Below are positions 8,013 to 15,395 of a stretch of 41,246 nt of DNA, piece after piece. The position numbers were made by a program, and so were the translations under genes. Origin of the DNA: JAAZAI01 sp050942875. Its GTDB lineage: Bacteria; Verrucomicrobiota; Kiritimatiellia; RFP12; UBA3636. Position 1 is the first letter of the stretch, and every line of letters starts with the position of its first letter. The stretch covers positions 1 through 41,246 of the forward strand of contig JBMNOD010000026.1 of NCBI GenBank assembly GCA_050942875.1, given 5' to 3'. A model generated the notes under the pieces. It was not told the origin of the DNA and searched no databases. It worked only from the letters and a program-made list of their open reading frames with translations.

Positions 8013-8068
8013 GCGAGGAAGCGAGCAGGGTTTGCCAGTGATGGGCGATGAAGTTGGCCGCAATTCAG

Positions 8069-8098
8069 TTGAAAGAAACCGCCTTTCAATGCTATACT
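8069..8098 (+). promoter_or_regulatory. Promoter of the L,D-transpeptidase gene
   Basis: TTGAAA (8069-8074), 18-bp spacer, TATACT (8093-8098), with an extended -10 TGC directly before it. Predicted transcription start near 8105 leaves a leader of about 60 nt before ATG 8166. It lies in sequence with no coding similarity after the truncated mannosidase. Confidence 0.6.
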
Positions 8099-8165
8099 TC
8101 ATTTTGTCCTTACGAACCTTGTGGAAGCCAAAATGAAGCGGCTTCGTTCCAAAGGATGACACATC

Positions 8166-9167
8166 ATGCAAATTCACGACCTTAACGACTATTACCGCCC
8201 CCGGCGTTTCCCTTGGCTCCCCATCGCCTTGGTTGCCGTGCTGGTCGTTGCCGCCATCGTGCATTTCCGCTCGGATAAGGACGATTCGGCCGACGACACA
8301 GCGGATCCCGCCACTCCCGCCGCAACGGCTGGCGCAGCCGCCGCGCCGGGCGCCCCTGCAGGCACGGCATCGGGCTCCGCGCCGACCACGACGCTGCCAC
8401 CGCTGCCGCAGCCGACGGGCCCCGTCCTCTCCAAGGCCGAGGCCGACACGTGGATCGCCCGGGCGCGCCAGCTCGAAAACGCCGGTCGGCTCGAACAGGC
8501 CCGCGACCAGCTCCTCGACATCGTCGACCGCGTCCAGGAGCCTGCGCGGAGCACAGTCCGAGACGCCATCGGCCGCCTGAGCATCGCGTTGTACGTCTCG
8601 CCGCGTCCGGCCAAGGGCAAAGTCGTCTATGCCGTGAAGTCCGGCGACTCGCTTTCAAAGATCGCGGCCAGATACAACTGCCCCTCGCTGCTCATCCAAA
8701 AGGCCAACAACATCCAGGATGCCGCGAAGATCCGCATCGGCCAGACGCTCGTCTTCCCCGAGCGCCCGGCGTTCTCCGTGCGGGTGTCCAAGTCCCGCAA
8801 CACGCTGGAACTCTTCCTCGGCGGCAAGTTCTTCAAGCACTACAGCGTGGGCACCGGCGCACAGGCCAAGACGCCCGCCGGCACGTTCAAGATCGTCGAT
8901 AAAATCTCCGAACCGCCTTGGTGGCCCGGCGATGGTTCGCCAATGGTGCGCTACGGCGATCCGAAGAACATCCTCGGCACCCATTGGCTGGCGCTTGAAG
9001 CGACAGGCGACACGCCCCGCGTGCGCGGCTACGGCATCCATGGAACTTGGGACAACTCGACGATCGGCAAGCAGTCGAGCGCCGGCTGCGTGCGCATGCG
9101 CAACGACGACGTCGCCGAAGTGTTCATGCTGCTCCCGCGCGGCACGCCCGTGACCATTGTCGAGTAA
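8166..9167 (+). CDS. LysM and YkuD L,D-transpeptidase, membrane-anchored
   Basis: A 333-residue cell-wall enzyme that would form 3-3 peptidoglycan cross-links or attach proteins to the wall in the periplasm. Order of parts: short cytoplasmic end, one membrane helix at residues 17-34, an Ala/Pro/Thr-rich linker to about 85, a helical TPR-like stretch to 145, a LysM domain at about 152-196 (VVYAVKSGDSLSKIAARYN), and the YkuD catalytic domain from 203. The catalytic signature is complete: HGTWDNSTIGKQSSAGCVRM, with catalytic Cys in SAGCVR and the conserved His in IHGT. It has its own promoter. ruvA follows 21 bp later and may be co-transcribed. Confidence 0.9.
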   Translation: MQIHDLNDYYRPRRFPWLPIALVAVLVVAAIVHFRSDKDDSADDTADPATPAATAGAAAAPGAPAGTASGSAPTTTLPPLPQPTGPVLSKAEADTWIARARQLENAGRLEQARDQLLDIVDRVQEPARSTVRDAIGRLSIALYVSPRPAKGKVVYAVKSGDSLSKIAARYNCPSLLIQKANNIQDAAKIRIGQTLVFPERPAFSVRVSKSRNTLELFLGGKFFKHYSVGTGAQAKTPAGTFKIVDKISEPPWWPGDGSPMVRYGDPKNILGTHWLALEATGDTPRVRGYGIHGTWDNSTIGKQSSAGCVRMRNDDVAEVFMLLPRGTPVTIVE

Positions 9168-9188
9168 CCATCGTCGAGCAACCTCTGC

Positions 9189-9776
9189 ATGATCGCTTTT
9201 CTTTCCGGTACGCTCTTCGAAAAAACGCCCGCCGACGTCGTCATCGACGTCAACGGCGTGGGCTACGAGGTGCTCATACCCCTGAGCACCTATGACGCGC
9301 TCCCGCCCGAAGGGCGACCGTGCCGCCTGCTCATCCACGACCACATTCGCGAAGACACGCACCTCCTCTTCGGCTTCGCCACGACGGGCGAGCGCGACAT
9401 CTTCCGCCTGCTCCAGAACGTCTCCGGCATCGGCCCCAAGACGGCGCTCGGCGCGCTCGGCGGCATGAGCGTGCGCGAACTGCGCACCTGCATCGCAGAG
9501 CGCGATGCCAAGCGCCTCGCCAAGCTCCCCGGCATCGGCAAGAAGACGGCCGAGCGCATCGCCGTCGAACTCCACGACAAAATCGACCCGCTCGAAGCCT
9601 TCGCCGCGCCCGCCGAATCGCCGCTCTCCGAAAAATTCCGCGATGCCGTGCTCGCGTTGACGGCGCTCGGCCATACCCAGGACGCCGCCGTCAAGACCGT
9701 TCGCGCCATCGCCCAATCCCCCAACCCTCCGCAGACGACGGAGGAAATCGTCAAGCTCGCCCTCACACCACGATGA
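9189..9776 (+). CDS. ruvA: Holliday junction DNA helicase subunit RuvA
   Basis: RuvA binds four-way Holliday junctions and loads the RuvB motor for branch migration. The 195-residue length is typical. Seen: the OB-fold N-domain (MIAFLSGTLFEKTPADVVIDVNG...GVGYEV), and two helix-hairpin-helix motifs, VSGIGPKTALGALGG (about residues 77-91) and LPGIGKKTAERIAVELHDK (about 112-130), then the C-terminal RuvB-contact domain (ALTALGHTQDAA). ruvB and ruvC are not adjacent. The stop overlaps the purM start as ATGA (9773-9776), so the two genes are translationally coupled. Confidence 0.95.
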   Translation: MIAFLSGTLFEKTPADVVIDVNGVGYEVLIPLSTYDALPPEGRPCRLLIHDHIREDTHLLFGFATTGERDIFRLLQNVSGIGPKTALGALGGMSVRELRTCIAERDAKRLAKLPGIGKKTAERIAVELHDKIDPLEAFAAPAESPLSEKFRDAVLALTALGHTQDAAVKTVRAIAQSPNPPQTTEEIVKLALTPR

Positions 9777-10825
9777 AGAAGAAAACCTCCCCCCAGCAGC
9801 CCGCCCAATCCGCCTACGCCGCCGCCGGCGTTGACATCGATGAAATGGATCGCGGCCTCAAGGCCATCAAGAAGGCCGTCGCCGGCACTCGCACGCCGGG
9901 CGTCATGAGCGAGATCGGCACCTTCGGCGGCCTCTTCCGCTCCCCCGGCAAGGGCCAGGTGCTCGTCGCCTCCACGGACGGCGTCGGCACGAAGCTCAAA
10001 GTCGCCCACATGGCCGGGCGCCACGACACCGTCGGGCAATGCCTCGTCAACCACTGCGTCAACGACATTCTCACGCAGGGCGCCACGCCGCTCTTCTTCC
10101 TCGACTACATCGGCACGGCGCATCTCTCCGCCCCCGTCTTCGCCAGCGTCGTCAAGGGCCTCTGCAAAGCCTGCCGCGAAAACGGCTGCGCGCTGCTCGG
10201 CGGCGAAACCGCCGAAATGCCCGGCCTCTACCCGGCGGGCGAATACGACCTCGTCGGCACCATCGTCGGCGTCGTCGATCAAAAGCAGATCGTCACCGGC
10301 GAAAAGATCCGCCCGGGCGACGTGCTCATCGGCCTGCCGTCCACCGGGCTCCAGACGAACGGCTATTCGCTCGCCCGCAAGATCGTCTTCGAGCAGGAGA
10401 AGAAGACGCTCCAGGACATCGTTCCGGGCACGAGGCGCACGTTCGAGAGCGTCCTGCTCGCGGTGCATGGCAGTTTCCTCAAGCCCGTCCTCGCCGTTCG
10501 CGAGTCCGGCGCGACCATCCGCGGCATGGCGCACATCACCGGCGGCGGCCTCATCGACAACGTCCCGCGCATGCTGCCCAGGACGACCGACGCCGTGTTC
10601 GACCGCGACGCCTGGAAGGTCCCGCCGATCTTCACCTGGCTCCAGGAGAAGGGCGGCGTCGATCCCATGGAAATGTTCCGCGTCTTCAACATGGGCATCG
10701 GCTATGTGATGGCCGTGTCGCGCAAGGACGCCGCCAAGGCGCTCAACGCCCTCGAGCGCGCCAGGGCGTCCCCGATCGTCGTCGGCGGCGTCGAAGAAGG
10801 CACCGGCGCCGCCCGCTTCGAGTAG
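9773..10825 (+). CDS. purM: Phosphoribosylformylglycinamidine cyclo-ligase (AIR synthetase)
   Basis: PurM closes FGAM to aminoimidazole ribotide with ATP, in de novo purine synthesis. The 350-residue length is usual. Typical segments: SYAAAGV-like start (SAYAAAGVDIDEMDRGLKAI), STDGVGTKLKVA near residue 68, the HCVNDILTQGATPLFFLDY region, GGETAEMPGLY near 148, and the GGGLIDNVPRML block. ATG 9773 overlaps the ruvA stop; the longer frame reading back to 9320 lies inside ruvA and is not used. No other pur gene is in the window. Confidence 0.95.
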   Translation: MKKKTSPQQPAQSAYAAAGVDIDEMDRGLKAIKKAVAGTRTPGVMSEIGTFGGLFRSPGKGQVLVASTDGVGTKLKVAHMAGRHDTVGQCLVNHCVNDILTQGATPLFFLDYIGTAHLSAPVFASVVKGLCKACRENGCALLGGETAEMPGLYPAGEYDLVGTIVGVVDQKQIVTGEKIRPGDVLIGLPSTGLQTNGYSLARKIVFEQEKKTLQDIVPGTRRTFESVLLAVHGSFLKPVLAVRESGATIRGMAHITGGGLIDNVPRMLPRTTDAVFDRDAWKVPPIFTWLQEKGGVDPMEMFRVFNMGIGYVMAVSRKDAAKALNALERARASPIVVGGVEEGTGAARFE

Positions 10826-10831
10826 TTCAAG

Positions 10832-10876
10832 TCAATCAAACCAACCAACCAACCATTCAAACCAACCAATCAAACC
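10832..10876 (+). repeat. CCAA/CAAT low-complexity repeat in the leader of the esterase gene
   Basis: Between the purM stop and the esterase ribosome site, the sequence is built almost only of CCAA, CAAA and CAAT tetramers in tandem, G-free from 10833 to 10876. It lies in the transcribed spacer, not in a coding frame. Confidence 0.6.
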
Positions 10877-10894
10877 GTTTTGGAGAATTCCGCC

Positions 10895-11677
10895 ATGTTC
10901 ACCCGTCACGTCTGTTTTGCCGCCGCCGCCGCCATTCTGGGAGCACCTTGCGCCATCGCCGCATCCGCCGCCTCGCTTATGACTGCGAAAACCCACACCT
11001 CATCGGAAGGCCTGACCATCGGCTACCGAATCCACGTGCCTGCCGCCGCCACCAACGCGGCCGCAAAGCTCCCGCTCGTCCTCTTCCTTCACGGCGCGGG
11101 CGAGCGCGGCGACAACAACACCGCCCAGCTCGTCCACGGCATATCCCCGATGCTCGACTTCATCGCGGACGGACACCCCGCCGTTCTCGTCGTGCCGCAA
11201 TGCCCTGTCGGAATGCAGTGGGTCAACGCCCCGTGGGGCGCATCGGCGCACGCCATGGCGGACAAGCCCTCGAAGCCGCTCCAGGCCGTGATCGAGATTC
11301 TCGCGAAGGAAAAGGCCGCGCTTCCGATCGACGAGTCGCGCATCTACGTCACCGGCATCTCCATGGGCGGCTACGGCACGTGGGACATGCTCCAGCGCTT
11401 CCCGGACCAGTTCGCCGCGGGCATGCCCATCTGCGGCGGCGGCGACACCAACCTCGCCGCGCGCCTCGTGGACGTCCCCATCCATGTCGTCCATGGCGAC
11501 CAGGACGGCGCCGTCCCCGTTTTCCGCTCGCGCTCCATGGTCGAGGCCATCCGCGCGGCGGGCGGCACGAAGGTCGAGTATGTCGAGCACGCGGACATCG
11601 GACACGACGTCTGGACGCAGACCTACGCCGACCGCAAGGTGCTCGCCTGGCTGTTCAGCCAGAAGAAGGCCGATTGA
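10895..11677 (+). CDS. Secreted alpha/beta-hydrolase (carboxylesterase, CE1/PHB-depolymerase-like)
   Basis: A 260-residue exported serine esterase. The signal peptide is MFTRHVCFAAAAAILGAPCAIAASA. Seen: the oxyanion-hole strand LPLVLFLHGAGERG near residue 60, the nucleophile elbow GISMGGYGTWD near 155 (Ser in G-I-S-M-G), the acid in HGDQDGAVPV and the His in ADIGHDVW near the C-terminus, so the triad looks complete. Such enzymes cleave acetyl, feruloyl or similar esters from polysaccharides; the substrate cannot be told. ATG 10895 is used because GGAG lies 9 bp upstream; a TTG at 10880 would place that site inside the gene. The DUF721 gene begins 4 bp after its stop. Confidence 0.85.
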   Translation: MFTRHVCFAAAAAILGAPCAIAASAASLMTAKTHTSSEGLTIGYRIHVPAAATNAAAKLPLVLFLHGAGERGDNNTAQLVHGISPMLDFIADGHPAVLVVPQCPVGMQWVNAPWGASAHAMADKPSKPLQAVIEILAKEKAALPIDESRIYVTGISMGGYGTWDMLQRFPDQFAAGMPICGGGDTNLAARLVDVPIHVVHGDQDGAVPVFRSRSMVEAIRAAGGTKVEYVEHADIGHDVWTQTYADRKVLAWLFSQKKAD

Positions 11678-11681
11678 CGCC

Positions 11682-12101
11682 ATGTCCCTTCGACGCTCGC
11701 TGCCCAAGGATTTCGACTTCACTCGCTGGCAGGTCGAGCGCGAGCGATGCCAGATCGAGGATCCGTTGCCGCGCCCGCCTTTCAAAGAGGCGGTTCCGAT
11801 ATCGGAAATCCTTGGCGACGTCTTCGAAAAGCTCGGCATCACCTGTTCGGTTGACGAGAACCGCATCCAGGCCGACTGGGTGGCGATCGTCGGCTCCGAC
11901 CTCGCGCGGCGCACCATCCCCGGCGCATTGACGGACGGCGTTCTCGCCGTCTATGTCGCCGGCTCCGCCTGGCTGGCCGAGCTCAAGCGCGCCGGCGCCC
12001 GGAACCTCGTCGCCAAGATCAACGCCCACTTCGGAAAGAAAACCGTCCGCGAGATCAGCTTCCGGGCGGCGCCGTCCGGCTACCGCCCCAATCCACGTTG
12101 A
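11682..12101 (+). CDS. DUF721 / DciA-like protein
   Basis: A 139-residue basic protein with the DUF721 core: ISEILGDVFEKLGI, then WVAIVGSDLARRTIPGALTDGVLAVYVAGSAWLAELK, then a short C-terminal tail. DUF721 includes DciA, the widespread ancestral loader of the DnaB replicative helicase in bacteria lacking DnaC/DnaI. Helicase loading is therefore the likely role, by family knowledge only. It starts 4 bp after the esterase and is followed by comEC after 28 bp, so it shares an operon with genes of unrelated function. A longer reading from 11484 lies within the esterase gene. Confidence 0.75.
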   Translation: MSLRRSLPKDFDFTRWQVERERCQIEDPLPRPPFKEAVPISEILGDVFEKLGITCSVDENRIQADWVAIVGSDLARRTIPGALTDGVLAVYVAGSAWLAELKRAGARNLVAKINAHFGKKTVREISFRAAPSGYRPNPR

Positions 12102-12129
12102 AGCCCCGGCCCCAAGGCGGACGCCACAA

Positions 12130-13848
12130 ATGCAAGCTTGGGAAAACATGACAGGAATCACGCGGGCCCCGCCGGGTCGCCACCCGCTCGTGGCCGTGTG
12201 CCTTGCGTTTGTCGTCGGCACGTGGGTCGGGCTCGCGCATCGCGAGACGCTCGCGCCCTGCATCGTCGCCATCGCCGTTTCCCTGCTCGCCTGGGCGGCC
12301 TGCCGCCTTGCGGCGCGGCAGCGCCGCCACTGGCGGCGCGCGGCGTCGGCGGCGCTCCTTGCGTCGGTGGGCTTTTCGGCCTGCGTTTCAGGACAGCTTG
12401 CGGCGCAAAAGGACTTCGAGGCGATTGAGCGCTTTCGTGAAATCGAAGAAAGCCGCGAGGACGCCGTCATCCGTGGCCGCGTGATCGACGCACCCACGAT
12501 CACCGTGCTCACACCGGGGTCGGCCCGCGCCCGCTTCCGTGTCAGCGTCAAGACGCTTCCACACGAAGCAGGCGAAATTCGCATGCACGACGCCATCGTC
12601 CGAGTCGATTGGTATGGCCCTGAACGCATGGTGCACAACATGCAGTCGTTCCGCCTGCCAGCCGCAGGGGAGGGGTGGCAGCTCAACGGCCGCATCCGCG
12701 AAATCGAACGCCGCCGCGGCCCGCCGCTCGTGATCCTGCAAATCCGCGGACGAAGCCCCGCGACGCAACGACGCGAATCGATGGACGCGTCGCCGGTGGC
12801 GATGAAGCTCTGGGAGATGCGCGGCTACGCCGAGAAGATTCTTTCGTTGGGCATGGCCGAGCATCGGGAGTCCACCGGGCTGGTCAAGGCGATGACCCTG
12901 GGCCTGACCTCGGATGTGCCGCGCGAGGTGATGGAGCTTTTCAGGATGTCGGGAACGGTGCACGTGTTTTCGATCTCGGGCTTGCACGTCAACATCGTTT
13001 CCACGATCATGCTCACCGGCCTCACGGCGCTGCCGATCCGGTTCCGCTACCGCGTCTTCGTCTTCGGGCCGATGATCGTCGCCTACACGATTGCCACGGG
13101 CGCGGCTCCGAGCGCGATCCGCGCCTGCCTGATGGCGCTCTTTTTCCACTCGGCGCCCCTGGTGGGTCGCCCGCGCGACTCCCTGTCGTCGGTCAGCGCG
13201 GCCGCGCTGATCCTGCTGGCGAACAATCCACGCGAACTCCTCGATCTCGGCTTCATCTTTTCCTTCATCTGCACGGCGGGGATTCTCCTGATGGTGCCGA
13301 TCTTCACCGATGCGGCGGGCCGTGCCGCAGCATGGATGCAGGCGCGGCGGGAGGCCGCCCGTGCATGCAAGCCCCCGCTGGATCTTGAAGACGCGCTCTT
13401 GCAAGCCCGGCGACCAAACCGCCTTGCACGCGGGTTGAAGAAGGTGTTTTCGAAGGGGGTGAACATGACGCGCGATTCGCTTTGCGTCTCGCTTGCGGCG
13501 TGGATTGCCTCGACTCCGGTGACGGCGGTTTGCTTTGGCAACATCGTCCCCGCCTCGCTCCTCGCCAACCTGCTGGTGGTGCCCTTGTCCACGATCATGA
13601 TCGTCACGGCGGCGATGAGCCTTGTTGCCGGGATTTTCAGCCCTTGGCTTGCCGAGACCTTCAACCACGCCAACCTCGTCTTCGCCCATTGCCTCGTGCG
13701 GTCCGCATCGATCTTTGCGAACTTGCCGCTGGCCTCGTTCCCGTCCGGCCAATGGACACCGTTCCACGTCGCGCTCTGGTATGCCGCGGCCCTTGCGCTG
13801 TTTCTGCGCCTGCGAGTGTTTTTGGACAGCCCCAAAAACACTCCCTAG
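12130..13848 (+). CDS. comEC: ComEC/Rec2-type DNA uptake channel, lacking the metallo-beta-lactamase domain
   Basis: An inner-membrane protein expected to carry single-stranded DNA into the cytoplasm during natural transformation. About 572 residues. Parts: two N-terminal helices (LVAVCLAFVVGTWVGLA, CIVAIAVSLLAWAACRLAA), an OB-like periplasmic domain to about 240, then the Competence domain with the signature HVFSISGLHVNIV near 280 and many membrane helices, including GNIVPASLLANLLVVPLS. Canonical ComEC proteins go on into a metallo-beta-lactamase nuclease domain; this one stops after the membrane part, as some bacterial versions do. The start is uncertain: ATG 12130, or ATG 12148 with GGGA before it. 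A heptamer repeat begins at its stop codon. Confidence 0.85.
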   Translation: MQAWENMTGITRAPPGRHPLVAVCLAFVVGTWVGLAHRETLAPCIVAIAVSLLAWAACRLAARQRRHWRRAASAALLASVGFSACVSGQLAAQKDFEAIERFREIEESREDAVIRGRVIDAPTITVLTPGSARARFRVSVKTLPHEAGEIRMHDAIVRVDWYGPERMVHNMQSFRLPAAGEGWQLNGRIREIERRRGPPLVILQIRGRSPATQRRESMDASPVAMKLWEMRGYAEKILSLGMAEHRESTGLVKAMTLGLTSDVPREVMELFRMSGTVHVFSISGLHVNIVSTIMLTGLTALPIRFRYRVFVFGPMIVAYTIATGAAPSAIRACLMALFFHSAPLVGRPRDSLSSVSAAALILLANNPRELLDLGFIFSFICTAGILLMVPIFTDAAGRAAAWMQARREAARACKPPLDLEDALLQARRPNRLARGLKKVFSKGVNMTRDSLCVSLAAWIASTPVTAVCFGNIVPASLLANLLVVPLSTIMIVTAAMSLVAGIFSPWLAETFNHANLVFAHCLVRSASIFANLPLASFPSGQWTPFHVALWYAAALALFLRLRVFLDSPKNTP

Positions 13849-13865
13849 TCGTTAGTCGCCAGAGG
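13845..13865 (+). repeat. Heptameric CTAGTCG-type repeat at the comEC stop
   Basis: Three consecutive heptamers, CTAGTCG, TTAGTCG and CCAGAGG. The first contains the comEC stop codon. Related arrays lie at 17917-17951 and 19381-19450. Confidence 0.5.
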
Positions 13866-13890
13866 TTCGTATGTAAAGAGCCTTTTTTTT

Positions 13891-13905
13891 AGGGGTCTGT
13901 CCCCT
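13891..13905. repeat. Palindromic AGGGG-N5-CCCCT repeat
   Basis: AGGGGTCTGTCCCCT preceded by a run of eight T. The same GGGGTCTGTCCCCT unit recurs, with its inverted partner, at 14759-14802 on the other side of the XRE gene. These look like REP-type elements. This copy sits just after comEC and could act in its transcription termination. Confidence 0.55.
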
Positions 13906-13920
13906 ATTTTCCCTATTTTA

Positions 13921-14051
13921 TTATCAAGCGTTGATAAGATTGTTGATAATGTCATAAGTCTTTGAAGTAGAGTGGTTTTGTTTTTGTAGATTTTACTTTT
14001 GGCTTGTTGACATCAAGGTTATCAACAAAGTTATCAAGAGGGGTTGATAAC
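13921..14051. promoter_or_regulatory. Cluster of six TTATCAA heptamers upstream of the XRE gene
   Basis: AT-rich segment in a GC-rich genome. TTATCAA occurs forward at 13921, 14019 and 14031, and inverted at 13931, 13943 and 14044. Two pairs form palindromes: 13921-13937 (3-bp centre) and GTTATCAA/TTGATAAC at 14030-14051 (6-bp centre). Two sites read TTATCAACA, one mismatch from the DnaA-box consensus TTATCCACA. A -35-like TTGACA is at 14007-14012, and the second palindrome covers the expected -10. Most likely operators for the XRE protein encoded downstream; a DnaA-binding cluster is the alternative. With the two repeats listed before it, this is all I see in the 308-bp gap 13849-14156. Confidence 0.5.
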
Positions 14052-14156
14052 TTTCGCTTGAACTGGAGGGGCGTCAGGGTGCATACTGTGCCACCGAGAC
14101 AGCGATGGATGCCGGAGCGGTTGGCCGTGGCGGCGGGGTCGCGAGGATTTTTGTTG

Positions 14157-14684
14157 ATGGACGCGATTTACAGAGAACTACGAAGGGCGCGCATCGCGGC
14201 GGGGCTGACGCAGGCCGCGCTGGCGGCGCAGGTGGGCTGCACGCAGTCGGCCGTGAGCATGATGGAGGCCGGGCGGGCGGAGGCGCTGTCGCGGGAGTCG
14301 CTGGAGAAGCTGGCGAAGATCTTGAATGTGACGCTGCCCGGGGCTTCGGAAGCGAAGCCCCAGGCTTTCGTTCCGGGTGTCGGGGGGGCTGGGGCGGCGG
14401 TGTGTCCGGGTTTCAACTGTCCCACGAATCTGCCGTATGCCGTCGGGAGCGACGTCTTTTTCATGCCGCTGGGCACGGCGGGCGGCGGGCGTCATTGCGT
14501 GTTCTGCGGCGAGCTGCTGATGCGGCGCTGCCCTGCGTGCGACGCGCCGCTTTCGACGCCCGGCGGGTGCTGCGCCGCGTGCGGCGCAGCCATCGTCACG
14601 ATGCCCGACGGGTACGTGGACGACCCGCAGGCGTGGATCGATCGCCGCCTGGCGACGATCGAGGCGCTGGCGCGGCGATCGTAG
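14157..14684 (+). CDS. XRE-family regulator with C-terminal zinc ribbons
   Basis: A 175-residue protein. Residues 1-60 form a Cro/CI-type helix-turn-helix (YRELRRARIAAGLTQAALAAQVGCTQSAVSMMEAGR). After an Ala/Pro/Gly linker with a Cys-containing stretch (CPGFNCP), the C-terminal half has three CxxC knuckles (CVFC, CPAC, CAAC) that probably hold zinc as a ribbon pair. This combination suggests a DNA-binding protein with a second nucleic-acid or protein-binding module; the target is unknown. ATG 14157 follows GAGG by 10 bp; the longer frame from 14004 runs through the operator cluster. It is flanked on both sides by palindromic repeats and stands alone, consistent with an autoregulated accessory gene. 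Confidence 0.7.
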   Translation: MDAIYRELRRARIAAGLTQAALAAQVGCTQSAVSMMEAGRAEALSRESLEKLAKILNVTLPGASEAKPQAFVPGVGGAGAAVCPGFNCPTNLPYAVGSDVFFMPLGTAGGGRHCVFCGELLMRRCPACDAPLSTPGGCCAACGAAIVTMPDGYVDDPQAWIDRRLATIEALARRS

Positions 14685-14711
14685 CGCGCCGCGGAGGGCG
14701 AGAGGGGTGGC

Positions 14712-14870
14712 GGATTGGGCGGGCACGCGGTGCCCGCCCACGGGAGAGGCGCGTTTTTGGGGTCTGTCCCCTATTTTCCTCGAAAACCAGGGGACAGACC
14801 CCAGAAATGCGGGGCGCACCGCGCCAGGACGCGGGCGAAGGGCGGCTGGGCGGGCACGTGGCGCTCGCCC
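14712..14870. repeat. Cluster of REP-like hairpins
   Basis: Three palindromes in the 200-bp gap after the XRE gene. First, arms GGGCGGGCAC (14717-14726) and GTGCCCGCCC (14730-14739) with a GCG loop. Second, 14-bp arms GGGGTCTGTCCCCT (14759-14772) and its complement (14789-14802). Third, a degenerate copy of the first at 14848-14870. Both the first and third are followed by CACGGGAGAG. A block at 14811-14847 matches 19162-19198 at 34 of 37 positions. The hairpins may also end transcription between the convergent genes on either side. Confidence 0.7.
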
Positions 14871-14885
14871 ACGGGAGAGGGCGTA

Positions 14886-15395
14886 TCAGTGAACGAGGAC
14901 GTCGACGACGGTGCAGTCGGCGAAGCGCCATGCGCCGTCTTCCTTGACGAGGCGGCATTCGAGTTCGCGGGTCTCGTCGAACGAGCCGGCGGCTCGGTGC
15001 GTGCCTCTCACGCGGATGGTGACGGTGCTGACGGCGGTGTCGGGCGACGGGAAGTGCGTCTTGAGGTCGATGAATTCCAGCGCGAGGCGTTCGCAGCCGC
15101 CTTTGATGGCGGCGGCGTTTTGCACGATCTGCTGTCGCGAGTAGGCGCCGCCGCCGAGGTCGTACAGCGGCGTTCGCAGCGTGGCGGGGTCGGTGAAGAG
15201 TTCGCCGAGGTTGCTGCTGGCGAGACCCGTGGCGATGATGTGGGCGCCGGGGGCGACTTCGGCCAGATCGGCGAGTTCGTCGAAGCGCTTGCGGACGCGG
15301 CCGGCTTCGTCGTCTCGGAGCATCCAAAGGAGGAAGGCGGACGCCAACATGACGGCGGCGGCGGCGACGAGGGCTTTGCGAAGATTGACTACCAT
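14886..15395 (-). CDS. Small membrane-anchored hypothetical protein
   Basis: A 169-residue protein with an N-terminal signal anchor (LVAAAAVMLASAFLLWML, residues 9-26) and an exported domain of about 140 residues. Its layout (RFDELADLAEVAPG..., then a strand-rich end with TVTIRVRGTHRA...ELECRLVKEDGAWRFADCTVVDV) resembles SnoaL/NTF2-like folds that end with a W-x-F-x-D strand, but I cannot assign a family. It overlaps the lepB stop by 7 bp and is the third gene of htpG-lepB-this gene. A role in envelope protein handling is suggested only by that context. Confidence 0.65.
   Translation of the reverse strand: MVVNLRKALVAAAAVMLASAFLLWMLRDDEAGRVRKRFDELADLAEVAPGAHIIATGLASSNLGELFTDPATLRTPLYDLGGGAYSRQQIVQNAAAIKGGCERLALEFIDLKTHFPSPDTAVSTVTIRVRGTHRAAGSFDETRELECRLVKEDGAWRFADCTVVDVLVH

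Noticed and set aside
10039..11931. A 630-codon plus-strand frame across purM and the esterase
   Set aside because: Arg/Pro-rich out-of-frame reading of two certain genes.
13921..14051. Replication origin
   Set aside because: DnaA-box-like TTATCAACA sites and AT-rich DNA are present, but no dnaA, dnaN or gidA is near and flanking genes converge on the site. Kept only as an alternative in the findings.
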